Source of the DNA: Vibrio cyclitrophicus
GTDB taxonomy: Bacteria > Pseudomonadota > Gammaproteobacteria > Enterobacterales > Vibrionaceae
Assembly (NCBI RefSeq): GCF_024347435.1
Contig: NZ_AP025480.1
Location: 558,001-622,000, forward strand
DNA length: 64,000 nt
Direction: 5' to 3'
The first letter of the stretch is position 1. Every line of letters begins with the position of its first letter. Shown in pieces: positions 48,631 to 57,433 of the stretch. The notes under the pieces were generated by a model, which did not search any database, was not told the origin of the DNA, and saw nothing but the letters and a program-made list of their open reading frames with translations. Made by a program: the position numbers and the translations under genes.

Positions 48631-49515
48631 CTAAGCCTGTTGATACAAGTTGTGTTGTGGTTTTCCGGCAAACATCAATGCGCCTTCAATAGCGTCAAAT
48701 TGAGGTTCAACGATCCATTGTTGTACTGGTGGTGATAGCCAGTTGAGAATGCGCTCAGCGATACTGCCCATCAGGCATACCTTGTCTGCACCTTTGCGAT
48801 GAAGTGCTAGCACAAACATTTCGATATCAGCTGCGGTTTGCTTGAGCATCTCGATAGCCAGCTCATCGCCTTCGTTAGCGAGTTGAAAAATCACTGGCGA
48901 GAATTGACCGTAGTCTTTTGGAATGGCGCCTTTTGACCACGCCACGATCGCATCAACATCATTGTCAAAGTGGTTCATCACGTGTTGAGTCAGTGGGGTT
49001 TTGCTGCGAATACCGTCTTCTGCTAACAGGACTTGTTGAATTAAGCGAAGGCCCATCACTGCGCCGCCACCTTGGTCTGAAATTGGAAATTCACGACCGC
49101 CAACCACATGTTGTTCGCCGTTGTTTAGGTAGATGCCACATGAACCTGTACCACCAATCATGATCGCGCCGTTTTGGCCATTGTGGGCGCCAATACAAGC
49201 ACCGTAAGCGTCAGTGTTGAGCGTCATACTTGCGAAAGGGTGTGGTTGAGCCATGAAATCGAACCATGCCGACTTTTGCTCAGCGCCAGCCAGTGCAAGG
49301 CCGACATGTATATTGGAAAAATGATTTGAGTCGAGTTGCCCTTGTTGTGCCGCTTGAGTAATCGCATCAACAATTGAGCTCATCGCAACATCAACACCCA
49401 AAAGGATGTTGGCACTGCCACTTTTTGCTTCACCAATGAGTGTGCCTTGGTCATCACGAATACGCGCACGACAAGAAGTGCCACCACCATCAATACCTAC
49501 GTAGTAAATAGTCAT
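48631..49515 (-). CDS. gspK: Glucosamine/N-acetylglucosamine kinase (BadF/BadG family)
   Basis: ATP-dependent kinase for GlcN/GlcNAc made by the operon's hydrolases. 294 aa with the actin-fold phosphate-1 motif GIDGGGTSCRARI, MIGGTGSCG and SDQGGGAVMGLRL. V. cholerae GspK (VC0614) was described as specific for glucosamine; whether this one prefers GlcN or GlcNAc cannot be read here. It overlaps the upstream GH9 gene by 4 nt. Confidence 0.88.
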   Translation of the reverse strand: MTIYYVGIDGGGTSCRARIRDDQGTLIGEAKSGSANILLGVDVAMSSIVDAITQAAQQGQLDSNHFSNIHVGLALAGAEQKSAWFDFMAQPHPFASMTLNTDAYGACIGAHNGQNGAIMIGGTGSCGIYLNNGEQHVVGGREFPISDQGGGAVMGLRLIQQVLLAEDGIRSKTPLTQHVMNHFDNDVDAIVAWSKGAIPKDYGQFSPVIFQLANEGDELAIEMLKQTAADIEMFVLALHRKGADKVCLMGSIAERILNWLSPPVQQWIVEPQFDAIEGALMFAGKPQHNLYQQA

Positions 49516-51242
49516 GAATATTGCTCCTTACGTTGCGATAGGTAATTGAATTGCGCAGCGGTCGCGAGCAAATACCACGCCCCATGGGGGATCCATTGCT
49601 CACCCCAGCGCCAGTTTTGAAGCATGTCGTCTTTCTGTGCTGGTGGGTTGAATGCGATGTCTTGTTCATCTTCGAACCCAGCCGTGATGCCGTTGCAGAC
49701 ACCACCTTTTGCATTGAAGAAGCCAAGCTGTGGTAGATAATCTGGGTTGTTATGGCCGTGACCATCGAGCATACACATGTGATATGGGTTGAGACCTAAG
49801 ATCCAATCAAGGCTGTTTTGTGAAAGCTGGATTAAACGCTTTTGAAGTTCGCTATCTTGAATATGTGGTTGAACTAAGTACGCCATGGTTGCGATTGAAC
49901 CAAGACGTGCGTTTTCGCCTTGCCACCAATAGCCCGTTTCATTTTTCTGAGCAACGAAGAAAGCATCGCGCTTATCACCATCAACATTTTTAACGTACTG
50001 TCTTGGGTAGCCAAATGGATTGATGACTTTGTCGGTAATATTGATTTCGAACTGACAGGCTTTTTCAACAACCGTGCGAGCTTGTTCTTTCAGAACTGCA
50101 TTGGTTTCATTGTCGATGTACTCGCACAGAGCAATCACTGGAAGGCCTGCTTCTGCAGCATGGAAATAAGGGCGAGAGCCATCAGAGTTGGCCGACCAGA
50201 AGTGGGCAAATGAGTCATCGGATTGCTGACGAGCGATCAAGCGATTCGCCCAAGTTCTTGCTTCTGATAGGTACTGCTCGTCTTCTGTTACTCGGTACAG
50301 TTCATTTGCAGCGAGTAGGGCACAATATTCATCGATGATGTTTTCTTCGCCATCGTTTAGGTACTGCAGGTTATGTTCTTTTAGGTGCCAATAACCGTTA
50401 ACGGCAGTTTCAAGGTAAGTTTGGCTCGAGTAACTGCCCGAGGTTTCAAGTTCAGATGCAGCAGCTAATGCGGCGATAGCAACGCCCGCACCTTGTCGAT
50501 AGCCCGCTTGCAAGTCCGTTGATTTATGGCCTTCTTGAGTGGCATAAGCGCAGATGTCGCGCTGATTGATGTCTTTGCTCCACTTATCGAATACCGTCAT
50601 ATAGAAGTATCCAGCCGCGTCTTGCATGCGCACTAAGAAGTCGGCACCGAATAGGGCTTCTTCCGTCAGGCGAGTCATGGAGAATTTTGGGAAGTCAGGG
50701 TTATTGTTGGTTAAGCGCACGCTTTTAAGCATGTTCCAAACAACCATAGGAATCTGTTGAGGATTAAGGTAGTTGCCATAAGACAGGTGGCTAAAGTACT
50801 TACTCGCATCACCCGATGCGTCGTACCAACCGCCATGGACATCGACGTATCTGTCAGTGCCTAGAATTTGTGCCTGTTGATCTTTTTTGTCGAAAATACC
50901 GCCACAGCGTTGTGACTTAAAGTAATGAAGCACATCAGAAAACGTGTGGTTCATTAGTAGGTTGTTGCCAATCTCAAACACTTCTGAACGTAGGTTATCA
51001 AAGCGCAGGTAGTAGCGACCGGATTCGGTAAATGAACTGAAATCGATTGTGAATAATTGTCCTTGATGCCAGTTTGCTACGCGGCCTTGTTTTACAACAT
51101 CAAAGTTGCCCACGGTAATATGGTTGTCGGCACACACTAATAATGCAGTCGTACTTGATAAGCGAGCTTTCTTAGTTTGTAAGATAGCCTGCTTTGGAGC
51201 CGTGGATTCGTAGCCAATATGGTTGGTCAATAACAGCATCAA
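49512..51242 (-). CDS. GH9 family exo-beta-D-glucosaminidase (endoglucanase-related)
   Basis: 576 aa: an N-terminal cellulase-N/Ig-like domain (about 1-95) and a GH9 (alpha/alpha)6 barrel. The motif GGWYDASGD carries the family's catalytic-base Asp region; the C-terminal part has HNPDYLPQLGFF. GH9 members at this locus in Vibrio act on (partly) deacetylated chitooligosaccharides as glucosaminidases rather than cellulases; that is established for orthologues, not shown here. No signal peptide is seen. It is coupled to gspK by a 4-nt overlap. Confidence 0.87.
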   Translation of the reverse strand: MMLLLTNHIGYESTAPKQAILQTKKARLSSTTALLVCADNHITVGNFDVVKQGRVANWHQGQLFTIDFSSFTESGRYYLRFDNLRSEVFEIGNNLLMNHTFSDVLHYFKSQRCGGIFDKKDQQAQILGTDRYVDVHGGWYDASGDASKYFSHLSYGNYLNPQQIPMVVWNMLKSVRLTNNNPDFPKFSMTRLTEEALFGADFLVRMQDAAGYFYMTVFDKWSKDINQRDICAYATQEGHKSTDLQAGYRQGAGVAIAALAAASELETSGSYSSQTYLETAVNGYWHLKEHNLQYLNDGEENIIDEYCALLAANELYRVTEDEQYLSEARTWANRLIARQQSDDSFAHFWSANSDGSRPYFHAAEAGLPVIALCEYIDNETNAVLKEQARTVVEKACQFEINITDKVINPFGYPRQYVKNVDGDKRDAFFVAQKNETGYWWQGENARLGSIATMAYLVQPHIQDSELQKRLIQLSQNSLDWILGLNPYHMCMLDGHGHNNPDYLPQLGFFNAKGGVCNGITAGFEDEQDIAFNPPAQKDDMLQNWRWGEQWIPHGAWYLLATAAQFNYLSQRKEQYS

Positions 51243-51301
51243 TACTCTCCAAAAGTCCTAGTTTCTTATGGCTAGGTACCTGAAATTTTTTAGGATAAAT
51301 A

Positions 51302-51323
51302 GTTAGGGTCCGCAGACCCTAAC
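51302..51323 (-). other. Intercistronic hairpin between the ABC transporter and GH9 genes
   Basis: GTTAGGGTC-CGCA-GACCCTAAC, a perfect 9-bp stem without T-run on the minus strand; it marks the border between transport and catabolic genes of the operon. Confidence 0.8.
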
Positions 51324-51336
51324 GGGCATTTATTGC

Positions 51337-52332
51337 TTAGCTTTCGTGTAGGTAACAACGTACAAAGTGGTTATCGGCTAATTGCGTAACCCCTGGTAAC
51401 TGCTCTTTACACTTATCCATTGCATGAGTACAACGACCTGCAAATGGGCAACCAGCTGAGACTGGTGTCCAAAGAGGGATTTCCCCTTTGTTACCTGCCA
51501 GTTTCTCGTGGATCGATTTCTTCGGATCTGGAACTGCCGAAACCAATAGCTGAGTGTAAGGGTGTTGAGGGTCAGCAATAACGTCATCGGTATCGCCCCA
51601 TTCCACCATGTGTCCTACGTACATCACTGAAAGATCTTCAGCGATGTAACGAGCGGTTGCGATATCGTGAGTGATGTAAAGAAGAGACATTTGCTTCTCA
51701 AATTTCATCTCTTCCATTAGGTTTAAAACACCAGCACGAATCGATACATCAAGCATTGACGTAGGTTCATCGGCTAATACAACTTCTGCACCTACTGCGA
51801 TATTACGAGCTAGGTTGACACGTTGACGCTGACCACCAGAGAGTTGGTGAGGGTACTTCTCTGCCGTTGCTTGTGGTGGTACTAAGCCAACTTGCTCTAG
51901 AAGATCGTACACACGCTCCTGTAACTCTTTCTTGTTACCTGGAGATACTTTTTTGTGGATCAACAATGGTCGAGCAATGTGGTGGAAGATGTTATGTGTT
52001 GGGTTCAGGGAACCAAACGGGTCTTGCCATACCATTTGCACGCCTTCACGGTAATGCATAAGATCTTTTCTGCTTGAGATCTCTTGGATATCACGGCCTT
52101 TGTATTCGATTGTACCGCCCGAAGGCGCGTACATTTTTGCGATCATTTTTGCTGTTGTTGATTTGCCTGAACCAGACTCACCAACCACCGCTAGACCGCG
52201 GCTTTTGTACATCTTGAATGACACGTCGTTAATCGCACGCATCATTGGGGTTTGAATTGTGGTACTGCTTATTGGGAAGTCTTTTACGACATTCTTGCCT
52301 TCTACCAATAATTGACCGAAATCTTTGCTCAT
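51337..52332 (-). CDS. Chitooligosaccharide ABC transporter ATPase (OppF-like)
   Basis: Second nucleotide-binding subunit of the Opp-type importer. Walker A VVGESGSGKST, signature LSGGQRQRVNLARN, Walker B VVLADEPTSMLD, and the Opp-specific C-terminal Cys-rich segment (GCPFAGRCTHAMDKC). I use the ATG at 52332 (331 aa, MSKDFGQLLVEGKNVVKDF) with GGAG upstream, instead of an in-frame codon at 52368. It was annotated as oligopeptide transport in early Vibrio genomes; the operon shows chitin oligosaccharides are the substrate. Confidence 0.92.
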   Translation of the reverse strand: MSKDFGQLLVEGKNVVKDFPISSTTIQTPMMRAINDVSFKMYKSRGLAVVGESGSGKSTTAKMIAKMYAPSGGTIEYKGRDIQEISSRKDLMHYREGVQMVWQDPFGSLNPTHNIFHHIARPLLIHKKVSPGNKKELQERVYDLLEQVGLVPPQATAEKYPHQLSGGQRQRVNLARNIAVGAEVVLADEPTSMLDVSIRAGVLNLMEEMKFEKQMSLLYITHDIATARYIAEDLSVMYVGHMVEWGDTDDVIADPQHPYTQLLVSAVPDPKKSIHEKLAGNKGEIPLWTPVSAGCPFAGRCTHAMDKCKEQLPGVTQLADNHFVRCYLHES

Positions 52333-52419
52333 AATTGTCTCCAGAATCCTTATTCGCTTTGCTTGCATTTCGGTGGTCGAACCGCCTTATTCGTTATTCA
52401 CGCTGAATCAGCGTGCAAG

Positions 52420-53403
52420 CTATAGCTTCCTTTGTACTATTGGGTCACCGTACAGGTGGCAGTTAGACAAATGCCCCGGGTCGATAGAACGCAGCTTGGT
52501 TGGTACCTTGGTACACGTTTCATGTACACGGTCACAACGAGCTTGGAAACGACACCCTTCAGGAATCTCTAACAAGTTCAGAGGGTTGCCCGGAATGCCC
52601 GCTAGTTTTGTCTTTGGCCCTGTTAGTGGAGGGAAAGAACTACCCAGCCCTTTGGTGTAAGGGTGGTAAGGGTTTTCTAGAATATCTTGAGCATTAGCAA
52701 CCTCGATAAGCTCACCTGAATACATGATGCCGATGCGGTCAGAGAACTCGACCATCAATGACAAATCATGGGTGATGAACAGAATCGAGAAGCCAAACTC
52801 TTCTTTCAGTGCATAGATCTTTTGTAGGATCTCGCGCTGAACAACCACATCAAGCGCGGTCGTTGGCTCATCCATAATGATCAGCTTTGGATTCAATGCT
52901 AACGCGATAGCAATAACCAAGCGCTGACGCATGCCGCCAGAGAATTGGTGAGGGTAGTCACTCAATCGGCTCGGGTGAATATCTACGATTTCAAGTAAAC
53001 CTTCAGCGCGTTGCTTAGCTTGCTCACGAGTCATGTTGGTGTGACGCATAATTACGTCACAGAACTGCTCTTCCATTGGTAATACAGGGTTGAGTGCGTT
53101 CATCGCACTCTGGAATACCATCGACATCTCGCTCCAACGGAACGCTTGCATACGGTCATCACTGTATTCAAGAATGTTCTCACCATTGAAGATAACCTCA
53201 CCACCACTGATGTAAGCGGGTGGCTTATGTAGACGCATAAGAGAGAAAGCAACGGTTGATTTACCACAGCCAGATTCACCAGCTAGGCCAAATACTTCAC
53301 CTGGAGCAATGTCGAAACTTACGTTGTTACACGCACGAACATCGCCAGACTCTGTGATGTAATCCACGCATAAATTGCGGATAGAAATTAGTGGTTCAGA
53401 CAT
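52420..53403 (-). CDS. Chitooligosaccharide ABC transporter ATPase (OppD-like)
   Basis: First nucleotide-binding subunit. Walker A GLAGESGCGKST, signature FSGGMRQRLVIAIAL, Walker B LIIMDEPTTALD, and C-terminal Opp/Dpp Cys motif (GCRFQARCDRVHETC). 327 aa. Starts 2 nt before the end spacing of the permease gene upstream (gap 2 nt). It heterodimerises with the OppF-like subunit encoded 87 nt downstream. Confidence 0.92.
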   Translation of the reverse strand: MSEPLISIRNLCVDYITESGDVRACNNVSFDIAPGEVFGLAGESGCGKSTVAFSLMRLHKPPAYISGGEVIFNGENILEYSDDRMQAFRWSEMSMVFQSAMNALNPVLPMEEQFCDVIMRHTNMTREQAKQRAEGLLEIVDIHPSRLSDYPHQFSGGMRQRLVIAIALALNPKLIIMDEPTTALDVVVQREILQKIYALKEEFGFSILFITHDLSLMVEFSDRIGIMYSGELIEVANAQDILENPYHPYTKGLGSSFPPLTGPKTKLAGIPGNPLNLLEIPEGCRFQARCDRVHETCTKVPTKLRSIDPGHLSNCHLYGDPIVQRKL

Positions 53404-53405
53404 GA

Positions 53406-54431
53406 TTATTTATCTCCGCTCCAAAGTGCATTTTGTGGTGGTAGTTCTGGTTCACGTTCTTCTTTGTCTTGTGCTGCTAATTTCTTCCAACGCTTCATGC
53501 CTTTGTGAGAACGCAGTTGCGGGTTGGCAATTTCATCGACAGCGAAGTTAAGTAGAGCAAGACCAGTTACAAGTAGTGTCAGTGCGATACAAGGAGCCAA
53601 TAGTTCCCACCAAGCGCCAATCAGCATTGATGAAGAGGTTTGAACGTTGTAAAGCATGATGCCCCAGCTGATTGTGTTCGGGTCACCAAGACCTAGGAAC
53701 GAAATCGTTGCTTCCATCATGATTGCGTACATCACCGAACCGATGAAGCTCGCGCCAACGATAGAGATAAGATTTGGAAGAATCTCTACGAAGATAATAC
53801 GGAATGAAGATTCACCCAGAACTTCAGCGGCTTTTACAAACTCCTTTTCACGCAGTGCTAAGGTTTGGGAACGAACAACACGAGCGCCCCAAGCCCAGGA
53901 CATAAAGCCGATAACCAAGGTTATGGTGAGTGGCCCTGCCTCACCGATAAAGGCTGCAACTACGAACAGTAATGGGTATTGAGGAATAACCAACATGATA
54001 TTCATTGCGGCTGTCAGAACATCATCGACACGTCCGCCAAAGTAACCCGCAGAAACACCGATCACTGTTGCAAGTAAACATACGGTAAGACCTGCACCAA
54101 AACCTACAGCAAGAGATACGCGTGCGCCGTATACCACTTGTGACCAAACGTCACGACCCATACGAGTTGTCCCCAGTACGTGGTCAGCCTTCTTAGACAT
54201 TATCAACGTACGACGATCGTCTGCTAGGTTTTGAGCAACCCAGCCATCAGGGTTAGTTTGTGCAGACTTCACCACGAAGCCAGGGTATTCGTGTGGATTA
54301 CCTGTACGCTTGTCTGGAACATGTTTTGTGATCAATGGAGCCGCAATAGCACCAAGAATAAAAATACTTAGGATGATGACGCCTGTTAGGGCCATCGGGT
54401 TACGCCAAATGAGTTTTAGAATATCTTTCAT
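53406..54431 (-). CDS. Chitooligosaccharide ABC transporter permease (OppC-like)
   Basis: Inner-membrane permease with an N-terminal OppC-N segment (MKDILKLIWRNPMALTGVII), about six membrane helices and the EAA loop (AAEVLGESSFRIIFVEILPNL). 341 aa, with a charged C-terminal tail (AAQDKEEREPELPP). Packed 2 nt after the OppB-like gene. A large periplasmic loop after the first helix (residues 35-95) is larger than in simple OppC proteins. Confidence 0.92.
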   Translation of the reverse strand: MKDILKLIWRNPMALTGVIILSIFILGAIAAPLITKHVPDKRTGNPHEYPGFVVKSAQTNPDGWVAQNLADDRRTLIMSKKADHVLGTTRMGRDVWSQVVYGARVSLAVGFGAGLTVCLLATVIGVSAGYFGGRVDDVLTAAMNIMLVIPQYPLLFVVAAFIGEAGPLTITLVIGFMSWAWGARVVRSQTLALREKEFVKAAEVLGESSFRIIFVEILPNLISIVGASFIGSVMYAIMMEATISFLGLGDPNTISWGIMLYNVQTSSSMLIGAWWELLAPCIALTLLVTGLALLNFAVDEIANPQLRSHKGMKRWKKLAAQDKEEREPELPPQNALWSGDK

Positions 54432-54433
54432 GA

Positions 54434-55420
54434 TTATTTACCACCCTTACGAAGACGAGGGTCAAGAACAACGTAAAGCATGTCTGCAACTAAGTTAAAG
54501 AACAGCATGAATAGCGTCATGATAAGCAGTTGACCTTGCAGTACTTGGTAGTCACGAGCGTTAATTGCGTTGAAAAGTACGCTGCCAAGACCTGGGTAGT
54601 TAAAGATGATTTCGATAATCAACTGACCACCGATTGCCATACCTAGTGACATCGAAAGTGCCGTCACACTTGGTAGCATCGCGTTACGAGCTGCGTAGTT
54701 GAATACTACTCGGTTTTCGCTCAAGCCTTTGCCTTTCGCCATGGTGATGTAGTCTTCAGCTAGCAGGTTGATCATGTTGTTACGCATGTTTACTAGGAAG
54801 CCACCAATCTGAACAATAGATGCACATAGCAAAGGTAAGAAGGCGTGGAAAGCGACATCTTTAATGAATGCCCAGCTTGTCCAATCCGGAATCGTACCTG
54901 CGGTATAGGCGTAGCCGGTTGGGAACCATTTCAAGCCGATTGCGAAAGTAAACAGCGCAATCATGGCAATAACAACTTGAGGAACAGCTTGGAGAATTAG
55001 CATCCCTGGAGTTACAAATGCATCGTATTTACTGCCGCGTTTCCATGCTGCGAAAATACCTAGGATTGAACCAATAGAGAAAGAAAGAATAACCGCTGTG
55101 CCAGCTAAGAAAAGCGACCAACCGAATGCACCACCCAGCAGTGTATTTACTGAAAGTGGGTAGAATTGGATTGATGTACCAAGCTCCCAGCTAAGAATGT
55201 TCTTCATGTACGCCACGTATTGAACTAATAAGCCGCCATCAACGAAGCCTAATAATTCTTTCATTGCAGCAATACGTTCAGGAGTAACTTGAACAGAAGC
55301 GTTCGCAAACATCATGGTAACTGGGTCACCAGGCATTGCTCTTGGAATAATAAAGTTTAACGTCGCTGCAACTAATAGCGCGACAAAATAAAATGACAAA
55401 CGTCTTAAAAAATAACCCAT
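54434..55420 (-). CDS. Chitooligosaccharide ABC transporter permease (OppB-like)
   Basis: Inner-membrane permease of the DppB/OppB family, 328 aa. N-terminal membrane anchor (FLRRLSFYFVALLVAATLNF), PRAMPGDP family motif, EAA loop (MAKGKGLSENRVVFNYAARNAMLP) and the YPGLGSVLFNAI motif. It follows CBP after a 169-nt gap that holds two hairpins, so permease expression is probably lower than that of the binding protein. Confidence 0.92.
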   Translation of the reverse strand: MGYFLRRLSFYFVALLVAATLNFIIPRAMPGDPVTMMFANASVQVTPERIAAMKELLGFVDGGLLVQYVAYMKNILSWELGTSIQFYPLSVNTLLGGAFGWSLFLAGTAVILSFSIGSILGIFAAWKRGSKYDAFVTPGMLILQAVPQVVIAMIALFTFAIGLKWFPTGYAYTAGTIPDWTSWAFIKDVAFHAFLPLLCASIVQIGGFLVNMRNNMINLLAEDYITMAKGKGLSENRVVFNYAARNAMLPSVTALSMSLGMAIGGQLIIEIIFNYPGLGSVLFNAINARDYQVLQGQLLIMTLFMLFFNLVADMLYVVLDPRLRKGGK

Positions 55421-55492
55421 AACTCACACCTTACTCACCCAGATTGTTTCCCTGTTTCTGGATTCAGGTCGCTCCTAGCGAAATTTGGAACG

Positions 55493-55546
55493 AAAAATCC
55501 CCTGACGACTAGCGCCATACTTTCAATTGATAGTGTGGGGATTTTT
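55493..55546 (-). terminator. Partial terminator between CBP and the permease genes
   Basis: Outer stem AAAAATCCCC / GGGGATTTTT with a nested CCATACT / AGTGTGG stem; on the minus strand the 3' arm is GGGGATTTTT. Read-through must occur for the transporter genes to be expressed. Confidence 0.7.
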
Positions 55547-55550
55547 ATAA

Positions 55551-55572
55551 GCGGCGTAAGAGGTTACGCCGC
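55551..55572 (-). other. Stem-loop directly after the CBP gene
   Basis: GCGGCGTAA-GAGG-TTACGCCGC, a perfect 9-bp GC-rich stem 17 nt after the CBP stop codon; a likely 3'-end stabiliser of the abundant CBP transcript. Confidence 0.8.
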
Positions 55573-55589
55573 AAAGATTGAACGATTAC

Positions 55590-57272
55590 TTATTTAACTG
55601 GTTTTAGGTCCAGTACATGAAGTAGACGCTCTGGAATACCAGCCCAAATGTTTGGACGGCCTTTTGGATTTTCTTCGTTCCACCAACCAGTGAATCGAGT
55701 TGTGTTGTATTGGTACATGTAAGCACCAGACATCACAGGGATTGTTACTTGGTCTGCAGCGATAATTTGCTGGATGCCATGTGCAATATCTAGCTGTTCG
55801 TTCTTATCAGCTGTTTTGTAGAAGCTGTTTAGGAGACCATCCAGCTTGTCGTTTTTGTAGAAGTGCATAGCGAAACGAGGCATACCATCACCAGATTGTA
55901 GTGATGAGTTGTAAGCACTATTCCAGTAAGTGTATGGATCCGCACCGTGGAAGTAGTTTGTGTATGCTACGTCGTATGTACCTTCAAGCATTGCTTGGTT
56001 GTAAACAGAGAAGTCAGGTGTACGAGCTTTCGCTTTAATACCGATTTCGTTCAGTTGTTCTACCGCTAGTTGAACTGTGTTGTTGAAGTCAGTCCAGCCG
56101 TTTGGCGATTGAATCATTAGTTCGAAAGACTTGCCAGATGGAGTGTCAACAAAACCATCTTTGTTTACATCTTTGAAGCCTGCGTCAGCAAGAAGCTTCT
56201 TCGCGCCTTCAGCGTTGTAAGTGTTGAAACCTTTGTACTTGTCATGAGTTTTTTCATCAGACCAAGCTTCAAAAGCGTAACCAAGACCCGATGCGAAATC
56301 GTTCACAGTACCGCCACCGTAGAATGCGATATCGATGATAGTTTGACGGTCAAGAGCCATAGAGAAAGCACGACGGAATTCAACGTTGCTCAATGCTTCA
56401 TGCTTTGCAGCATCAGGGTGCTTGAAGTTAACGATGAATGCCTGTGTACCTGCTGGCGGGTACCAGTAGTGGTGTTTCGGGCTAGCTGCTGCGTATGTAC
56501 GGTCGATATCTGGAACGAAAGAAGATGTCCAGTCCATTTCACTGTTTACAACTTTACCTAGGAACTGGTCGTTGTTCGCAATTTGTGGAACACGTAGACA
56601 GTCAACATCTAGGTTGTCAGCATCCCAGTAGTTCGGGTTTTCACACTGAATGTAAAGTTGAGCTGTAAACGTATCGATTTCTGTAAATGGACCAGAACCC
56701 ACTGGATTTTCATTAGTGAAAGTTGATGGGTCTTTAATGTCTTTCCAGATGTGCTTAGGTACTACTGGTACTTTAGCAATCTCATAAGGTACGTTCGAGT
56801 TTGCTTCTGTTAGGCTGAACTTAACTTGGTGATCGTTCAGTTTTTCTACAGAAGTTACCCAAGAGTTGATACCAGACTGGTCAAGCTCTGGCTTCTCTTT
56901 TACAAGGTTGAAAGAAAAAACAACATCATCAGCAGAGAAAGTTTCTCCATCAGACCATTTAACACCCTTACGAATGTCGAAAACAACACTCATCAGATCA
57001 TCTGACATCTTGAAGTTTTCAGCTAGACGGAACACTGGAGTGTTACCGTGCATTTCGTTAAATACTACTAGCGGCTCATACATGAAGTCAGTTGTAGTAT
57101 GTAGGTTAGTAGCACCAAGGTACGGGTTAAAGTTACGTACGAATGTAGTGTACTCTTTCGGGTGAACGGTCAGTTCGCTGCGTTCTGCAGCAGTTGCTAC
57201 TGATGCAAAACCTGTAGTAGCAGTTGCAATAATTGCTGTTGCTAGTGCTGTTTTTTTTATATTGGCAAGCAT
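55590..57272 (-). CDS. cbp: Periplasmic chitooligosaccharide-binding protein CBP
   Basis: Family 5 extracellular solute-binding protein, 560 aa, with a signal peptide (about 28 residues, cleavage before AERSEL). It binds (GlcNAc)n in the periplasm, delivers it to the Opp-like transporter and, in V. cholerae, represses ChiS when unliganded. Typical SBP-5 features: FMYEPLVVFNEM, VFDIRKGVKWSDGETFSADDVVFSF. First gene of the operon; AAGGA precedes the ATG. The leader upstream holds a large hairpin, and chiS lies 700 nt away on the same strand. Confidence 0.94.
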   Translation of the reverse strand: MLANIKKTALATAIIATATTGFASVATAAERSELTVHPKEYTTFVRNFNPYLGATNLHTTTDFMYEPLVVFNEMHGNTPVFRLAENFKMSDDLMSVVFDIRKGVKWSDGETFSADDVVFSFNLVKEKPELDQSGINSWVTSVEKLNDHQVKFSLTEANSNVPYEIAKVPVVPKHIWKDIKDPSTFTNENPVGSGPFTEIDTFTAQLYIQCENPNYWDADNLDVDCLRVPQIANNDQFLGKVVNSEMDWTSSFVPDIDRTYAAASPKHHYWYPPAGTQAFIVNFKHPDAAKHEALSNVEFRRAFSMALDRQTIIDIAFYGGGTVNDFASGLGYAFEAWSDEKTHDKYKGFNTYNAEGAKKLLADAGFKDVNKDGFVDTPSGKSFELMIQSPNGWTDFNNTVQLAVEQLNEIGIKAKARTPDFSVYNQAMLEGTYDVAYTNYFHGADPYTYWNSAYNSSLQSGDGMPRFAMHFYKNDKLDGLLNSFYKTADKNEQLDIAHGIQQIIAADQVTIPVMSGAYMYQYNTTRFTGWWNEENPKGRPNIWAGIPERLLHVLDLKPVK

Positions 57273-57357
57273 AGCTGTTCCTTACTATTTGCTTTCATTT
57301 CGCTAATGGATTGAATGTTATCTGTTGCTAATTGTTTAGTAGATACACACTCTAGTT

Positions 57358-57433
57358 AAAGGCCTACCTCTTCTTCGTTGCTCCAGATTCATCGTTGATT
57401 CTGAGAAGTGGTAAGAGTGGCCTGTAGGCCTTT
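57358..57433 (-). promoter_or_regulatory. Large leader hairpin upstream of the chitobiose operon
   Basis: AAAGGCCTAC (57358) and GTAGGCCTTT (57424) are perfect 10-bp arms; between them CTCTT/AAGAG and CTTC/GAAG arms and a terminal AGA-TCA stem continue the fold. It ends 86 nt before the CBP start codon and has no T-run suited to a terminator on the minus strand. Confidence 0.65.
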
